Assembly: GCA_014377905.1 (NCBI GenBank)
Contig: JACMOQ010000017.1
Span: 1 to 22,726 of the forward strand
Source: Acetobacteraceae bacterium
Lineage (GTDB): Bacteria; Pseudomonadota; Alphaproteobacteria; Acetobacterales; Acetobacteraceae
Direction: 5' to 3'
DNA length: 22,726 nucleotides
Under the pieces are notes generated by a model, which searched no databases, had not been told where the DNA came from, and saw only the letters and a program-made list of their open reading frames with translations. The translations under genes and the position numbers were made by a program. Positions 9,019 to 16,929 of the stretch are shown here, piece after piece. Numbering within the stretch: position 1 is the stretch's first letter; every line of letters begins with the position of its first letter.

Positions 9019-10236
9019 ATGTCATTGACCCGTCGCGGCCTGCTTGCCGCAACCGCTGCCACTGCTGCACCGTTTTCGGCCCGCGCCCAGAGGCCGACCT
9101 TGAAAATCGGCGTGCTGACCGATCTTGCCGGTGTCTACCAAGATATCGTCGGGCCGTTGGCGGTAGAATGCACACGGCTTGCGATCGCTGATTTCGGCGT
9201 CTCGGCTAAAGGTTTTGACGTCGAGATCGTGACCGCCGACCACCAGAACAAGCCCGATATCGGTGCCAGCCTGGCGCGGCAATGGTATGATCGCGACGGG
9301 GTCGATATTATCATGGAAGGCGGCAGCTCGGGCGTGGCGCTTGCGGTTGCGGCCGTCGCCAAAGACAAGAACAAGGCCTACATCAATTCCGGTGGCGCCA
9401 CCTCCGACCTCACCGGCACCATGTGCAATGCGCAAACCCTGCACTGGACCTACGACACCTACATGTTGGCCAAATCAACCGGCGGCGCGATGGTCAAAGC
9501 CGGTGGCGATAGCTGGTTCTTCATTACCGCAGACTACGCCTTCGGCCACGCGCTAACCCGCGATGTGGGAAGCTTCGTCGAACAGGGCGGTGGCAAGGTG
9601 CTCGGCAAGGTCGCCACGCCATTCCCCGGCACCACGGATTTCTCCGCGTTTTTGCTGCAAGCCCAGGCGTCCGGCGCCAAGGTCATCGGCCTCGCCAATG
9701 CCGGTGCCGACACCATCAACTGCATCAAGCAGGCCCGCGAATTCGGCATCAAGGCAACCCTCGGCGGCTTGCTGGTGTTTTTGTCCGACGTCCATTCGCT
9801 TGGCCTTGAAGTCTGTAACGGCCTGGTGCTGACCGAGAGCTTTTATTGGGACCTCAATGACCGGACCCGTGCCTTCTCGGAACGCCTGAAGGCCAAATCG
9901 CCCGCGCGCCGCGCCGGCATGGCGCAGGCGGGCTGTTATTCCAGCGCGTTGCACTACCTCAAAGTTGCCAACGATGTCGGCGTCGGGAAGTTCAAGGCCG
10001 CCGGCGGGGCAGATGTGATCGAAATGCTGAAGAAAATGCCAACCGATGATGATGTCTTCGGCGCCGGCAGCATCCGTCCCGACGGCAGGGCGATCCACCC
10101 CTCCTATTTGTTTCAGGTCAAGAAGCCTTCGGAAAGCAAAGGGCCGTGGGATTACTACAAGCTACTGAGCACCACGCCGACTGATCAGGCTTTTCGTCCG
10201 ATCGCCGACGGGCGCTGCCCGCTGATTAAAGCCTGA
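9019..10236 (+). CDS. Periplasmic substrate-binding protein of Liv-type importer, copy B
   Basis: A 405-residue paralogue of the preceding gene. The signal peptide SLTRRGLLAATAATAAP ends near ARAQ and again has paired arginines. The ATG at 9019 follows AAGGAAA at 9007-9013; a frame opening at 8959 would lie inside the upstream gene. Conserved with copy A are the TADHQNKPDIG block, the MVKAGGDSWFF.TADYAFGHAL block, TPFPGTTDFSAFLLQAQASG and the IHPSYLF.VKKPSE tail. Three cysteines are also shared (in CNA, EVCNG/EICQG and CPL). Differences cluster in the first lobe, for example GGSSGVALAV against VANSAVTLAV and INSGGATSD against LASGAASSD. Those are positions where this fold usually contacts ligand, so different specificity is a reasonable inference. 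It lies 13 bases before the permease gene. Confidence 0.88.
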   Translation: MSLTRRGLLAATAATAAPFSARAQRPTLKIGVLTDLAGVYQDIVGPLAVECTRLAIADFGVSAKGFDVEIVTADHQNKPDIGASLARQWYDRDGVDIIMEGGSSGVALAVAAVAKDKNKAYINSGGATSDLTGTMCNAQTLHWTYDTYMLAKSTGGAMVKAGGDSWFFITADYAFGHALTRDVGSFVEQGGGKVLGKVATPFPGTTDFSAFLLQAQASGAKVIGLANAGADTINCIKQAREFGIKATLGGLLVFLSDVHSLGLEVCNGLVLTESFYWDLNDRTRAFSERLKAKSPARRAGMAQAGCYSSALHYLKVANDVGVGKFKAAGGADVIEMLKKMPTDDDVFGAGSIRPDGRAIHPSYLFQVKKPSESKGPWDYYKLLSTTPTDQAFRPIADGRCPLIKA

Positions 10237-10249
10237 CAGGGTCCACGCG

Positions 10250-11140
10250 ATGTTCATGATATTCGGCTATTCTTCGGCGCTGCTGTTTGGCCAATTATTG
10301 CTTGGGCTGATAAATGGGGCATTCTACGCCCTGCTGTCGCTCGGTCTCGCCATCATCTTCGGCATGCTGAATATCGTGAATTTCGCCCATGGCGCGCTGT
10401 TTATGCTAGGCGCCTTCGTCGCCTGGGCGCTGCTGGAGTTCCTCGGCATCCCCTATTGGTGGTCGCTGCTGATCGCACCGATCGTGGTCGGGGCCTTTGG
10501 GATTATCCTGGAGAAAGTTTTCATCGCCAGGCTTTACAAGCTCGACCATCTCTATGGCCTGCTGTTAACCTTTGGCCTCGCGTTGGTGATTGAGGGTTTG
10601 GCACGCAACCAGTTCGGCTCGTCGGGGATGCCGTTCGCCATCCCACCGGAATTGCAGGGTGGCACCGATCTTGGTTTCATGTTCATGCCAAATTATCGCG
10701 GCTGGGTGGTGCTGGCCTCGGCCTCGGTTTGTCTGGTGGTCTGGTTGATCATCGACAAAACCTCGCTCGGCGCCAATCTCCGGGCGGCGACCGAAAATCC
10801 CGCGTTGGTGCAGTCCTTTGGCATTAATGTGCCGCGGATGATCACGCTCACCTACGCGGCCGGCGTCGCGCTCGCCGCTTTCGCCGGCGTGCTTGCCGCC
10901 CCGATCTACTCGGTCAATCCCGGCATGGGCAGCAGCTTCATCATCACCGTCTTCGCCGTGGTGGTAATCGGCGGCATGGGATCGATTGCCGGTTCGATCC
11001 TGACCGGCTTCGGCCTCGGGATCGTAGAAGGGCTCACCAAGGTGTTCTACCCGCAAGGCTCGGCCACGGTGATTTTTGTCGTGATGGTGATTGTGCTGCT
11101 GACCCGACCGGCCGGGTTGTTTGGGCGCGGAGGGCACTGA
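10250..11140 (+). CDS. livH: Liv-type ABC importer permease 1 (LivH-like)
   Basis: A 296-residue inner-membrane permease with about eight hydrophobic helices spread over its length. It carries the LivH hallmark GMLNIVNFAHGALFMLGAF near residues 38-56 and the ABC-ATPase contact region TSLGANLRAATENPALVQSFGIN in the second half. It pairs with LivM to form the channel and docks on the two ATPases encoded upstream. The start ATG is 13 bases after the stop of the binding protein, with AGGG at 10238-10241 as ribosome-binding site. It ends two bases before the livM start. Confidence in family is high; the substrate is not determined. Confidence 0.9.
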   Translation: MFMIFGYSSALLFGQLLLGLINGAFYALLSLGLAIIFGMLNIVNFAHGALFMLGAFVAWALLEFLGIPYWWSLLIAPIVVGAFGIILEKVFIARLYKLDHLYGLLLTFGLALVIEGLARNQFGSSGMPFAIPPELQGGTDLGFMFMPNYRGWVVLASASVCLVVWLIIDKTSLGANLRAATENPALVQSFGINVPRMITLTYAAGVALAAFAGVLAAPIYSVNPGMGSSFIITVFAVVVIGGMGSIAGSILTGFGLGIVEGLTKVFYPQGSATVIFVVMVIVLLTRPAGLFGRGGH

Positions 11141-11142
11141 GC

Positions 11143-12075
11143 ATGTTCGGATTTACCCGCCAACACGGCATCGCGTTCCTGGTCATGTTCGCCGCCGTGG
11201 TGATCGCGCCCTTTTTCCTCTACCCGGTCTTTTTGATGAAAGTGCTGTGCTTCGCGCTGTTTGCTTGCGCTTATAACCTGCTGATCGGTTATGTCGGCCT
11301 CGGCAGCTTTGGCCACGCGGCGTTCTTCGGGATGGGCGGCTATATCGCCGCCTATACCGCCAAGAAATGGGGCTTCAACCCCGAGATCGCCATCATCACC
11401 GGTGCTGCCGCGGGTGCGGCCCTTGGCGCGGTGTTTGGCTGGCTCTCCATCCGCCGCCAAGGCATCTACTTCGCGATGATTACGCTCGCGCTGTCGCAAA
11501 TGGTCTATTTTTTCTGCAACCAGGCATCGTTTACCGGCGGCGAAGACGGCATCCAGCAAGTCCCACGCGGCAATTTGTTCGGCCTGATCTCGTTGCAATC
11601 CGATATGGCCATGTATGTCGTCGTTTCAGTCGTCTTCCTGTTCGGCTTTCTGTTGATCCATCGCATCGTCCACTCGCCCTTTGGACAGGTCCTCAAAGCC
11701 ATCCGCGAAAACGAACCGCGCGCAACCTCCCTCGGGTACCGCACTAACGATTACAAGCTTATTGTGTTTATTCTGTCGGCCGGCATCGCCGGCCTCGCCG
11801 GTGGCACAAAATCCCTTGTTTTCGGGATAGCAACCCTCACCGATGTTGCCAACGCGATGTCCGGCGAAGTCATCCTGATGACCCTTCTCGGCGGCATGGG
11901 AACCATCTTCGGACCCGTTCTCGGTGCCATCATGATCGGTAGTATTGAAAACTACCTCGCCCAGCTCGGTGCCTGGTTCGCGGTCACCCAGGGCGTGATC
12001 TTCGTGCTCTGCATCATGTTTTTCCGTCGCGGTCTGCTCGGCGAACTGGCGGCGCGGTTGAAATTGTCGCTCTAA
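11143..12075 (+). CDS. livM: Liv-type ABC importer permease 2 (LivM-like)
   Basis: A 310-residue polytopic permease, the partner of LivH. The hallmark NLLIGYVGLGSFGHAAFFGM lies near residues 45-65, and the coupling helix region GQVLKAIRENEPRATSLGY is in the middle, as in other LivM proteins. The C-terminal GGMGTIFGPVLGA segment is also standard. It is the last gene of the first importer unit; a 161-base gap with its own promoter-like sequences separates it from the second importer. No clear GC-rich terminator hairpin follows the stop, so read-through into the second unit cannot be excluded. Confidence 0.9.
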   Translation: MFGFTRQHGIAFLVMFAAVVIAPFFLYPVFLMKVLCFALFACAYNLLIGYVGLGSFGHAAFFGMGGYIAAYTAKKWGFNPEIAIITGAAAGAALGAVFGWLSIRRQGIYFAMITLALSQMVYFFCNQASFTGGEDGIQQVPRGNLFGLISLQSDMAMYVVVSVVFLFGFLLIHRIVHSPFGQVLKAIRENEPRATSLGYRTNDYKLIVFILSAGIAGLAGGTKSLVFGIATLTDVANAMSGEVILMTLLGGMGTIFGPVLGAIMIGSIENYLAQLGAWFAVTQGVIFVLCIMFFRRGLLGELAARLKLSL

Positions 12076-12095
12076 CCTCCCGCGAAAAATCCAAG

Positions 12096-12124
12096 GTGAC
12101 AAATTTTCGAACGCCTGTTAGAGT
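12096..12124 (+). promoter_or_regulatory. Candidate sigma-70-type promoter for the second Liv importer
   Basis: GTGACA at 12096-12101 (5 of 6 to TTGACA) and TAGAGT at 12119-12124 (4 of 6 to TATAAT) are separated by 17 bases. An alternative -10, GATAAT, lies at 12130-12135. The spacer contains the inverted repeat listed separately, a classic arrangement for repression. The implied 5' leader to the livG start at 12237 is about 100 bases. This is a prediction from hexamer matching only. Confidence 0.4.
12107..12122. promoter_or_regulatory. Candidate TetR operator, site 2 (near copy of the site beside the TetR gene)
   Basis: TCGAAC-GCCT-GTTAGA is a 16-base dyad with 5 of 6 arm matches. The block CAAATTTTCGAAC at 12100-12112 is identical to the minus strand at 21835-21847, inside the promoter region of the acyl-CoA synthetase. 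In both places the block has the same orientation relative to the downstream gene and is followed by a 4-base spacer and a GTT.GA half-site. I infer that both are bound by the TetR protein encoded at 21895-22506. Confidence 0.5.
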
Positions 12125-12175
12125 TTCTCGATAATCGGTCGGCCTCAGTTGAACCGGGTCGCAGGGAGAGCGCGT

Positions 12176-12250
12176 TTGGATATCGTCGGACGCAAATCGT
12201 CCCGGGTTGCGCGGTTATTACCCCGGCAGGGCCAAAATGCTGCGGGTTGA
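12176..12250 (+). other. Possible short leader ORF overlapping the start of the second livG
   Basis: The purine-rich AGGGAGAG at 12163-12170 is a better ribosome-binding site than the AGGG before livG. Five bases later a TTG opens a 24-codon frame ending at TGA 12248-12250, which crosses the livG start at 12237 in another frame. The predicted peptide is basic and unlike anything I recognise. It may act in translational coupling, or be chance; no conservation evidence is available. Confidence 0.2.
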
Positions 12251-13010
12251 CGACATCCATCTCGCGTTTGGTGGGGTCAATGCCCTCAGCGGCGTCAGCG
12301 TCCATGCCGAACGCGGCCGCATCACCTCCGTTATCGGGCCGAACGGCGCCGGCAAGACCAGCCTGTTCAATGTGATTTCGGGGTTTTACAAACCGCAACA
12401 AGGTGCCGTAATCCTGGACGGTCAGTCGATCACCAAGCTCCGCCCGAGCGAACGTGCCAGTTGCGGAATGTCGCGCACCTTCCAGAACATCGCGCTGTTT
12501 CATGGCATGAGCGTGCTCGACAACATCAAGCTCGGCGCCCACACCAACCTGACCAGTGGCGTGTTTTCCGCCGGCTTCCGCCTCGGCCGTACCCGGCGCG
12601 AGGAACGTGACCTATCGGCTGCCATCCAGCGTGACATTATCGGCCTGCTCGAACTCGACAGCGTCCAGCATCACTCTGTTGAGGACCTGCCATACGGCCT
12701 GCAAAAGCGCGTCGAACTTGCCCGCGCGCTGGTGATGAAGCCGAAAATCCTATTGCTCGATGAACCGGTGGCCGGAATGAACAGCGAGGAAAAGCGCGAA
12801 ATGAGCCGCTTTATCCTCAACGTGCGCAAGGATTGGAACACCACGGTGCTATTGATCGAGCATGACATGAGCATGGTGATGGAAATTTCCGACCACATCG
12901 TCGTGCTGTCTTTCGGCAAGCCGATTGCATCCGGCACCCCCGATCAAGTCCGCACCAACCCCGATGTCATCACCGCCTATCTCGGGACAGGCGACGAGGC
13001 AATTTCATGA
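12237..13010 (+). CDS. livG: Second Liv-type importer ATPase (LivG-like)
   Basis: A 257-residue cytoplasmic ATPase. Walker A GPNGAGKT is at residues 34-41, the Q-loop is in TFQNIALF (Q83), the signature LPYGLQKRVE runs from 151, Walker B ILLLDEP is at 171-177 and the switch histidine is H209 (LIEHD). The insert between about residues 100 and 130, rich in Arg/Thr, is longer than in the first-importer homologue. The C-terminal NPDVITAYLG motif marks it as LivG-type. I chose the ATG at 12237, preceded by AGGG at 12228-12231; a TTG at 12207 would add ten residues before the natural strand. It overlaps livH by four bases (ATGA), indicating coupling. It opens the second importer operon and lies downstream of the candidate TetR site. 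Confidence 0.9.
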   Translation: MLRVDDIHLAFGGVNALSGVSVHAERGRITSVIGPNGAGKTSLFNVISGFYKPQQGAVILDGQSITKLRPSERASCGMSRTFQNIALFHGMSVLDNIKLGAHTNLTSGVFSAGFRLGRTRREERDLSAAIQRDIIGLLELDSVQHHSVEDLPYGLQKRVELARALVMKPKILLLDEPVAGMNSEEKREMSRFILNVRKDWNTTVLLIEHDMSMVMEISDHIVVLSFGKPIASGTPDQVRTNPDVITAYLGTGDEAIS

Positions 13011-13888
13011 ACCCGATCATCGTTTTCGCCGAGTATTCGGCGGTCGGGATTGCCGCCGGTGGCATTTACGCGCTGATTGCGCTGGGCACTGTGGTGATCT
13101 TCAAATCAAGCCAGACCTTCAATTTCGCGATGGGCGAAATGATGATGCTGTCGGCGTATTTTTTCTATACTGCCGCCGTCATCTTTGATTTCGGTTTGCT
13201 GCCCGGGTTCATTCTGGCGCTGGTCGGCTCGATTGCGGTGGCGTTGCTGATTGAGCGGTTTGCCCTGCGGCCGATGCTGGGCCGACCATTTATTGCCATC
13301 GTCATGGTGACCTTCGGGATCGGCAGCATCATCCGCGGCTTGGTCAGCATGGTGTGGGGGCCGACCGACCTGCAATCCCCGGCGATCCTGGCGCGCACCC
13401 CGGTAATGATCGGCAGCCTGTTCATCCCCGGCAAAACCGCCCGCGCTTTTGCTGTTGCGGTGGTGATTGTCGGTGGCCTGATCGCGTTTCTGCGCTATTC
13501 CCGCGCCGGGATTGCGCTTCGTGCCGCCGCCGCCGACCAGATCACCGCCTATTCGATGGGGATCGATGTGCGCCGGGTGATCGCCTTCACCTGGGTGATT
13601 GCAGCGATCACCGGCTGCATCAGCGGCGTGTTGATGGCCAACGTGAATTCGCTGACCCCCAATCTCGGGCTGGTGGCGCTCAACGTGCTGTCGGTGATCA
13701 TCCTGGGCGGGATGAACTCCATCGGCGGGGTGCTGGTCGCGGGCCTGATCATCGGCTGGCTCGAATCGGTCACCGGCTTTCTGCTCGGCACTGAATTCCG
13801 CGAGATCACCCCGTATGTGCTGGCGTTGCTGATCCTGCTGGTCCGCCCGACCGGCCTGTTCGGCACCGCCGAAATCGAGCGGATTTGA
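13007..13888 (+). CDS. livH: Second Liv-type importer permease (LivH-like)
   Basis: A 293-residue inner-membrane permease. The segment VVIFKSSQTFNFAMGEMMML (about residues 28-47) replaces the NIVNFAHG hallmark of the first importer. It is recognisable as a distinct LivH subgroup rather than a recent duplicate of the first livH. The coupling region SRAGIALRAAAADQITAYSMGI and the GGMNSIGGVLVAG segment are typical. It starts within the end of livG (ATGA overlap) and its TGA overlaps the livM ATG by one base. It is therefore part of a strictly coupled operon. Confidence 0.9.
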   Translation: MNPIIVFAEYSAVGIAAGGIYALIALGTVVIFKSSQTFNFAMGEMMMLSAYFFYTAAVIFDFGLLPGFILALVGSIAVALLIERFALRPMLGRPFIAIVMVTFGIGSIIRGLVSMVWGPTDLQSPAILARTPVMIGSLFIPGKTARAFAVAVVIVGGLIAFLRYSRAGIALRAAAADQITAYSMGIDVRRVIAFTWVIAAITGCISGVLMANVNSLTPNLGLVALNVLSVIILGGMNSIGGVLVAGLIIGWLESVTGFLLGTEFREITPYVLALLILLVRPTGLFGTAEIERI

Positions 13889-14922
13889 TGGCGCGCGTCC
13901 CAAGCATCATTTGGGCGGTCGCGCTGGTCGTCGTGTTGGCAGCCTTGCCCGCCATCGTGCCGCGCTACTGGATTTATTTCGCCGGCATCCTTGGCATTAA
14001 CATCATCGCCGTCCACGGCCTCAATATCATGACCGGCTATACCGGGCTGCTCTCGCTCGGCCATGCAGCCTTTGTCGGGGTTGGCGCCTATACCGTGGCG
14101 CTGGCGCAGAGCAAGCTTGGCGTGCCGTTCTACCTTGCCATCCCGCTCGCCGGCCTGGTCGCGGCCATCATGGGGATCGCGTTCGGCCTGCCGTCCTTGC
14201 GCATTCGCGGGCTTTATCTGGTGATCGCCACACTTGCGGCCCAGTTCCTGCTCAATTTCGTCTTCGTCCATTGGCAAAGCGTCACCAACGGCGATGCCGG
14301 CCTCACGGTTCTGCCCGCCACCATTTTCGGCTACCCACTCAACACCGAAACCCGCGCCTATTATCTGATCCTGGCCTGCGATATCGCCCTGACAGTGTTC
14401 GCCATCAACGTCATTCGCAGCCGTGTCGGCCGCGCGTTCATTGCCGTGCGGGAGCGTGATCGCACCGCCGAGGTGCTCGGGGTGCGGATCGTTTGGTACA
14501 AATTCGTCGCCTTCGCGCTCGGCTCGTTCTACGCGGGCGTGGCCGGCGGCTTGCTCGCCTATTTCAACCAGTTCGTGAACCCCGAACAATTCGGCCTGGT
14601 GCTGTCGGTGTTCTTCCTGTCGGCGGTCATTGTCGGCGGCATGGGCTCAACCCTGGGGGCGATTCTTGGCGCGGTGTTCATGACCTTGCTGCCCGAATTC
14701 CTGCGCGGCGGCGGGCTTGCGATCGGCACCGCGTTTGGCTTTGACATTGCCGCCATCCTGGTGCCATTGCGCGAAACAATCTTCGGCCTGCTGATCGTCG
14801 GCTTCCTGATCCTTGAACCGCGCGGATTGGCGCAGCTCTGGAAGCGCGCGCAGCAAAAGTTTCTCACCACACCAGCAACCATCCCGATCACATTGATCGG
14901 CAAACAGGGAGACAATCGATGA
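13888..14922 (+). CDS. livM: Second Liv-type importer permease (LivM-like)
   Basis: A 344-residue polytopic permease with the LivM hallmark NIMTGYTGLLSLGHAAFVGV near residues 43-62. A coupling helix lies around SRVGRAFIAVRERDRTAEVLG, and GGMGSTLGAILGAV sits in the last third. It is somewhat longer than the first-importer LivM, with an extended basic C-terminal tail after the last helix. I chose the ATG at 13888, sharing one base with the TGA of livH; a TTG three bases earlier is in frame but unnecessary. The stop overlaps the next ATG (ATGA), so the binding protein gene that follows is coupled. Confidence 0.9.
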   Translation: MARVPSIIWAVALVVVLAALPAIVPRYWIYFAGILGINIIAVHGLNIMTGYTGLLSLGHAAFVGVGAYTVALAQSKLGVPFYLAIPLAGLVAAIMGIAFGLPSLRIRGLYLVIATLAAQFLLNFVFVHWQSVTNGDAGLTVLPATIFGYPLNTETRAYYLILACDIALTVFAINVIRSRVGRAFIAVRERDRTAEVLGVRIVWYKFVAFALGSFYAGVAGGLLAYFNQFVNPEQFGLVLSVFFLSAVIVGGMGSTLGAILGAVFMTLLPEFLRGGGLAIGTAFGFDIAAILVPLRETIFGLLIVGFLILEPRGLAQLWKRAQQKFLTTPATIPITLIGKQGDNR

Positions 14923-16112
14923 AAAGACGCAGTTTAATGCTGGCCTCGGGGGCTGCCGCAATGACCAGCTTCGGGATCGGGCGCGCCCGCGCCGCCGAGG
15001 ACATTAATTGGAGCATCCATTGCGACCTCACCGGCCCGGCCGCTGAGGGTGGCAAGCCGCAAGGTGACGGATACGCTGCCTACGCGGACTGGATCAATGC
15101 CAAGGGCGGCATTCGCGGCCGCATGGTCAAGGCAACGATCAACGATTCCACTTTCAAGGTCGATGTCGCCGTCGCCAACCTCAAAAAAGCTCTCGCCCAG
15201 GGCAGGGTGGATTATATCTTCGGCGACAGCACCGGGATGATCCAGGCGATTTCGCCGGAAAACAACGCCACCAACAAAATCCTGATGATGTCGGGCTCGT
15301 TTGCGTCCGAACTCGCCAACCAGCAGACCTATCCGTACCATTTCGTACCCGGTGCGACCTATGGTGCCCAGCTCAAGATGCTGGTCGATTATATCAAATC
15401 ATCCTCCGCCGCTGCTCCGGCCAAGCTCGCCGTTGTCCATTCCAGCATCAGCATGGGCCGCGACGGGATCGACGATGCAGTCGCCCACGCCAAAGCGCTT
15501 GGCATTAACGTGGTGTTGATCCAGCAAACCAAGTTTGCCGAAACCGATGTCAGCGCCTTCGCGCTCGCCATCCGCCAGGCCCAGCCGACCCATGTCATTT
15601 GCCATGGCTACTCGTTCTCGGTCTGGCCGGAACTCATCCGCCTGGTCCGTGACTACGGGATGGACAAGGTGGTCTTCATGGGCACCATCTGGCAGAGCGA
15701 AAACGCCAAGGTGCGCGACCTGAAAGACGTCGCCGATGGCCTGATTGGCATCCGGGTGTGGAATGACGACAGCAACAAACCATCCGGTGACATGGTCAAG
15801 CTGATGGGCGAGACCCTCAAGAAAAAGGACCCCAAGTTCAACGGCATCATTCGCCTGGGCTACATTGATGCCTGGATCAGCGCGATGATGGCCACAAAAG
15901 CCTTCGAAATCGTCATCGATGCCGGCCAGCCGGTCAATGGTGATACCCTGGCCGCGGCAATGCGGTCGATCAAAAACTGGGACACTGGCGGCATCGTCGG
16001 CGCGCCGGTCAACATCACCAACCAGCAGATCGGTCTCGGCCAGGTGGTGAAATACACCAAAGCCAACAACTTCGATCCGCAACCGATGACCGCTTGGGTG
16101 AAGGCGGGCTGA
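14919..16112 (+). CDS. Periplasmic substrate-binding protein of second Liv-type importer
   Basis: A 397-residue type I periplasmic binding protein. The signal peptide MKRRSLMLASGAAAMTSFG, with paired arginines, ends near RARAAED. The mature protein begins INWSIHCDLTGPAAEGGKPQ, followed by the YADWINAKGGIRGR block typical of HAAT binding proteins. It differs clearly from the two tandem binding proteins of the first importer: it lacks their DHQNKPD block and is a separate subfamily. An AGGGAG ribosome-binding site lies about six bases before the ATG at 14919, which overlaps the livM stop. It lies inside the operon between permease and last ATPase. Its ligand is not predictable from sequence. 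Confidence 0.9.
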   Translation: MKRRSLMLASGAAAMTSFGIGRARAAEDINWSIHCDLTGPAAEGGKPQGDGYAAYADWINAKGGIRGRMVKATINDSTFKVDVAVANLKKALAQGRVDYIFGDSTGMIQAISPENNATNKILMMSGSFASELANQQTYPYHFVPGATYGAQLKMLVDYIKSSSAAAPAKLAVVHSSISMGRDGIDDAVAHAKALGINVVLIQQTKFAETDVSAFALAIRQAQPTHVICHGYSFSVWPELIRLVRDYGMDKVVFMGTIWQSENAKVRDLKDVADGLIGIRVWNDDSNKPSGDMVKLMGETLKKKDPKFNGIIRLGYIDAWISAMMATKAFEIVIDAGQPVNGDTLAAAMRSIKNWDTGGIVGAPVNITNQQIGLGQVVKYTKANNFDPQPMTAWVKAG

Positions 16113-16115
16113 TCG

Positions 16116-16865
16116 GTGGCGGCTGCCCTTGAAATCAAGAACCTGGCGGTTGTCTACCAGGGCGTGATCCAGGCTTTGTCGAATTTGAGCCTGGTGGTTC
16201 CCCCCGGCAGCATCGTGGCCCTTCTCGGGGCCAATGGTGCGGGCAAAACCACGACCCTGAAAGCCATCTCCGGTTTCCTGCCACTTCAGGATGGCCGCAT
16301 CACCAGCGGGTCGATCACCATTGGCGGTGAAGACACCAGCAATCTCGCGCCGCACGTCATTGTGCGGCGCGGGATCTTCCATGTCCGGGAGGGCCGTCAC
16401 GTCTTCGCCGAGATGACGGTAGAAGAAAACCTGATTGCCGCGACCTTCGCCCAGCGCAAATCGCGTCCGCGCAAGGCCGCGTTCGATGAAGTTTATGGCT
16501 ATTTCCCCATTCTCGCCGAGCGTCGTGCCCAGCAGGCCGGCTACCTGTCGGGCGGCGAACAGCAGATGCTGGCAATTGGCCGGGCCTTGGTCGCCGATCC
16601 GCAGATGATCCTGCTCGACGAACCATCGCTTGGCCTCGCGCCGCTGATCGTGCGCGATATTTTCCAGATCGTCGAACGGATCAATCGCGAAAAAAAGGTT
16701 TCCATCCTGTTGGTGGAACAGAACGCGGTGATCGCCCTGAAATTCGCATCATATGGCTACGTCATCGAAAACGGCTGCACCGTGCTTGAAGGGAGTGCGG
16801 CGGCACTTTCGGCGAACCAGGATATCCAGAAATTCTATCTCGGGGTGGATGCGCACGCCGGCTGA
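16116..16865 (+). CDS. livF: Second Liv-type importer ATPase (LivF-like)
   Basis: A 249-residue ATPase. Walker A GANGAGKT is at residues 38-45, the signature LSGGEQQ at 144-150, Walker B MILLDEP at 164-170 and the LivF-type glutamine Q202 (VEQN) at the switch position. A short insert after DG (RITSGSITIGGEDTSN) is slightly longer than in the first-importer LivF. The start is GTG at 16116, three bases after the binding-protein stop, with AAGGCGG upstream. It completes the second importer; its distance from livG within the operon (order G-H-M-binding protein-F) contrasts with the first importer, where the ATPases come first. Confidence 0.9.
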   Translation: MAAALEIKNLAVVYQGVIQALSNLSLVVPPGSIVALLGANGAGKTTTLKAISGFLPLQDGRITSGSITIGGEDTSNLAPHVIVRRGIFHVREGRHVFAEMTVEENLIAATFAQRKSRPRKAAFDEVYGYFPILAERRAQQAGYLSGGEQQMLAIGRALVADPQMILLDEPSLGLAPLIVRDIFQIVERINREKKVSILLVEQNAVIALKFASYGYVIENGCTVLEGSAAALSANQDIQKFYLGVDAHAG

Positions 16866-16887
16866 ACGGCGATTGGCGGTGCAATTA

Positions 16888-16901
16888 TTACGATATCGTA
16901 A
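16888..16901. promoter_or_regulatory. Perfect 14-base palindrome between convergent genes
   Basis: TTACGATATCGTAA reads identically on both strands and lies in an AT-rich patch of the 64-base gap between the ends of livF and the hypothetical gene. It has no loop and little GC, so it is not a normal terminator stem. The shape is that of a dimeric regulator site, but there is no start codon nearby on either strand. Confidence 0.35.
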
Positions 16902-16929
16902 CAAATATGACGCAAAAGTTACCGCCCGC

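Noticed and set aside
13549..14589. 346-codon minus-strand frame opposite livH/livM of the second importer
   Set aside because: The composition (Asp/Gly/His/Gln-rich, no hydrophobic core) is typical of antisense frames. The plus-strand permeases are unmistakable.
15399..16400. 333-codon minus-strand frame across the binding protein and livF
   Set aside because: It is antisense to two genes with clear motifs and coupled starts, and has no ribosome-binding site or recognisable domain.
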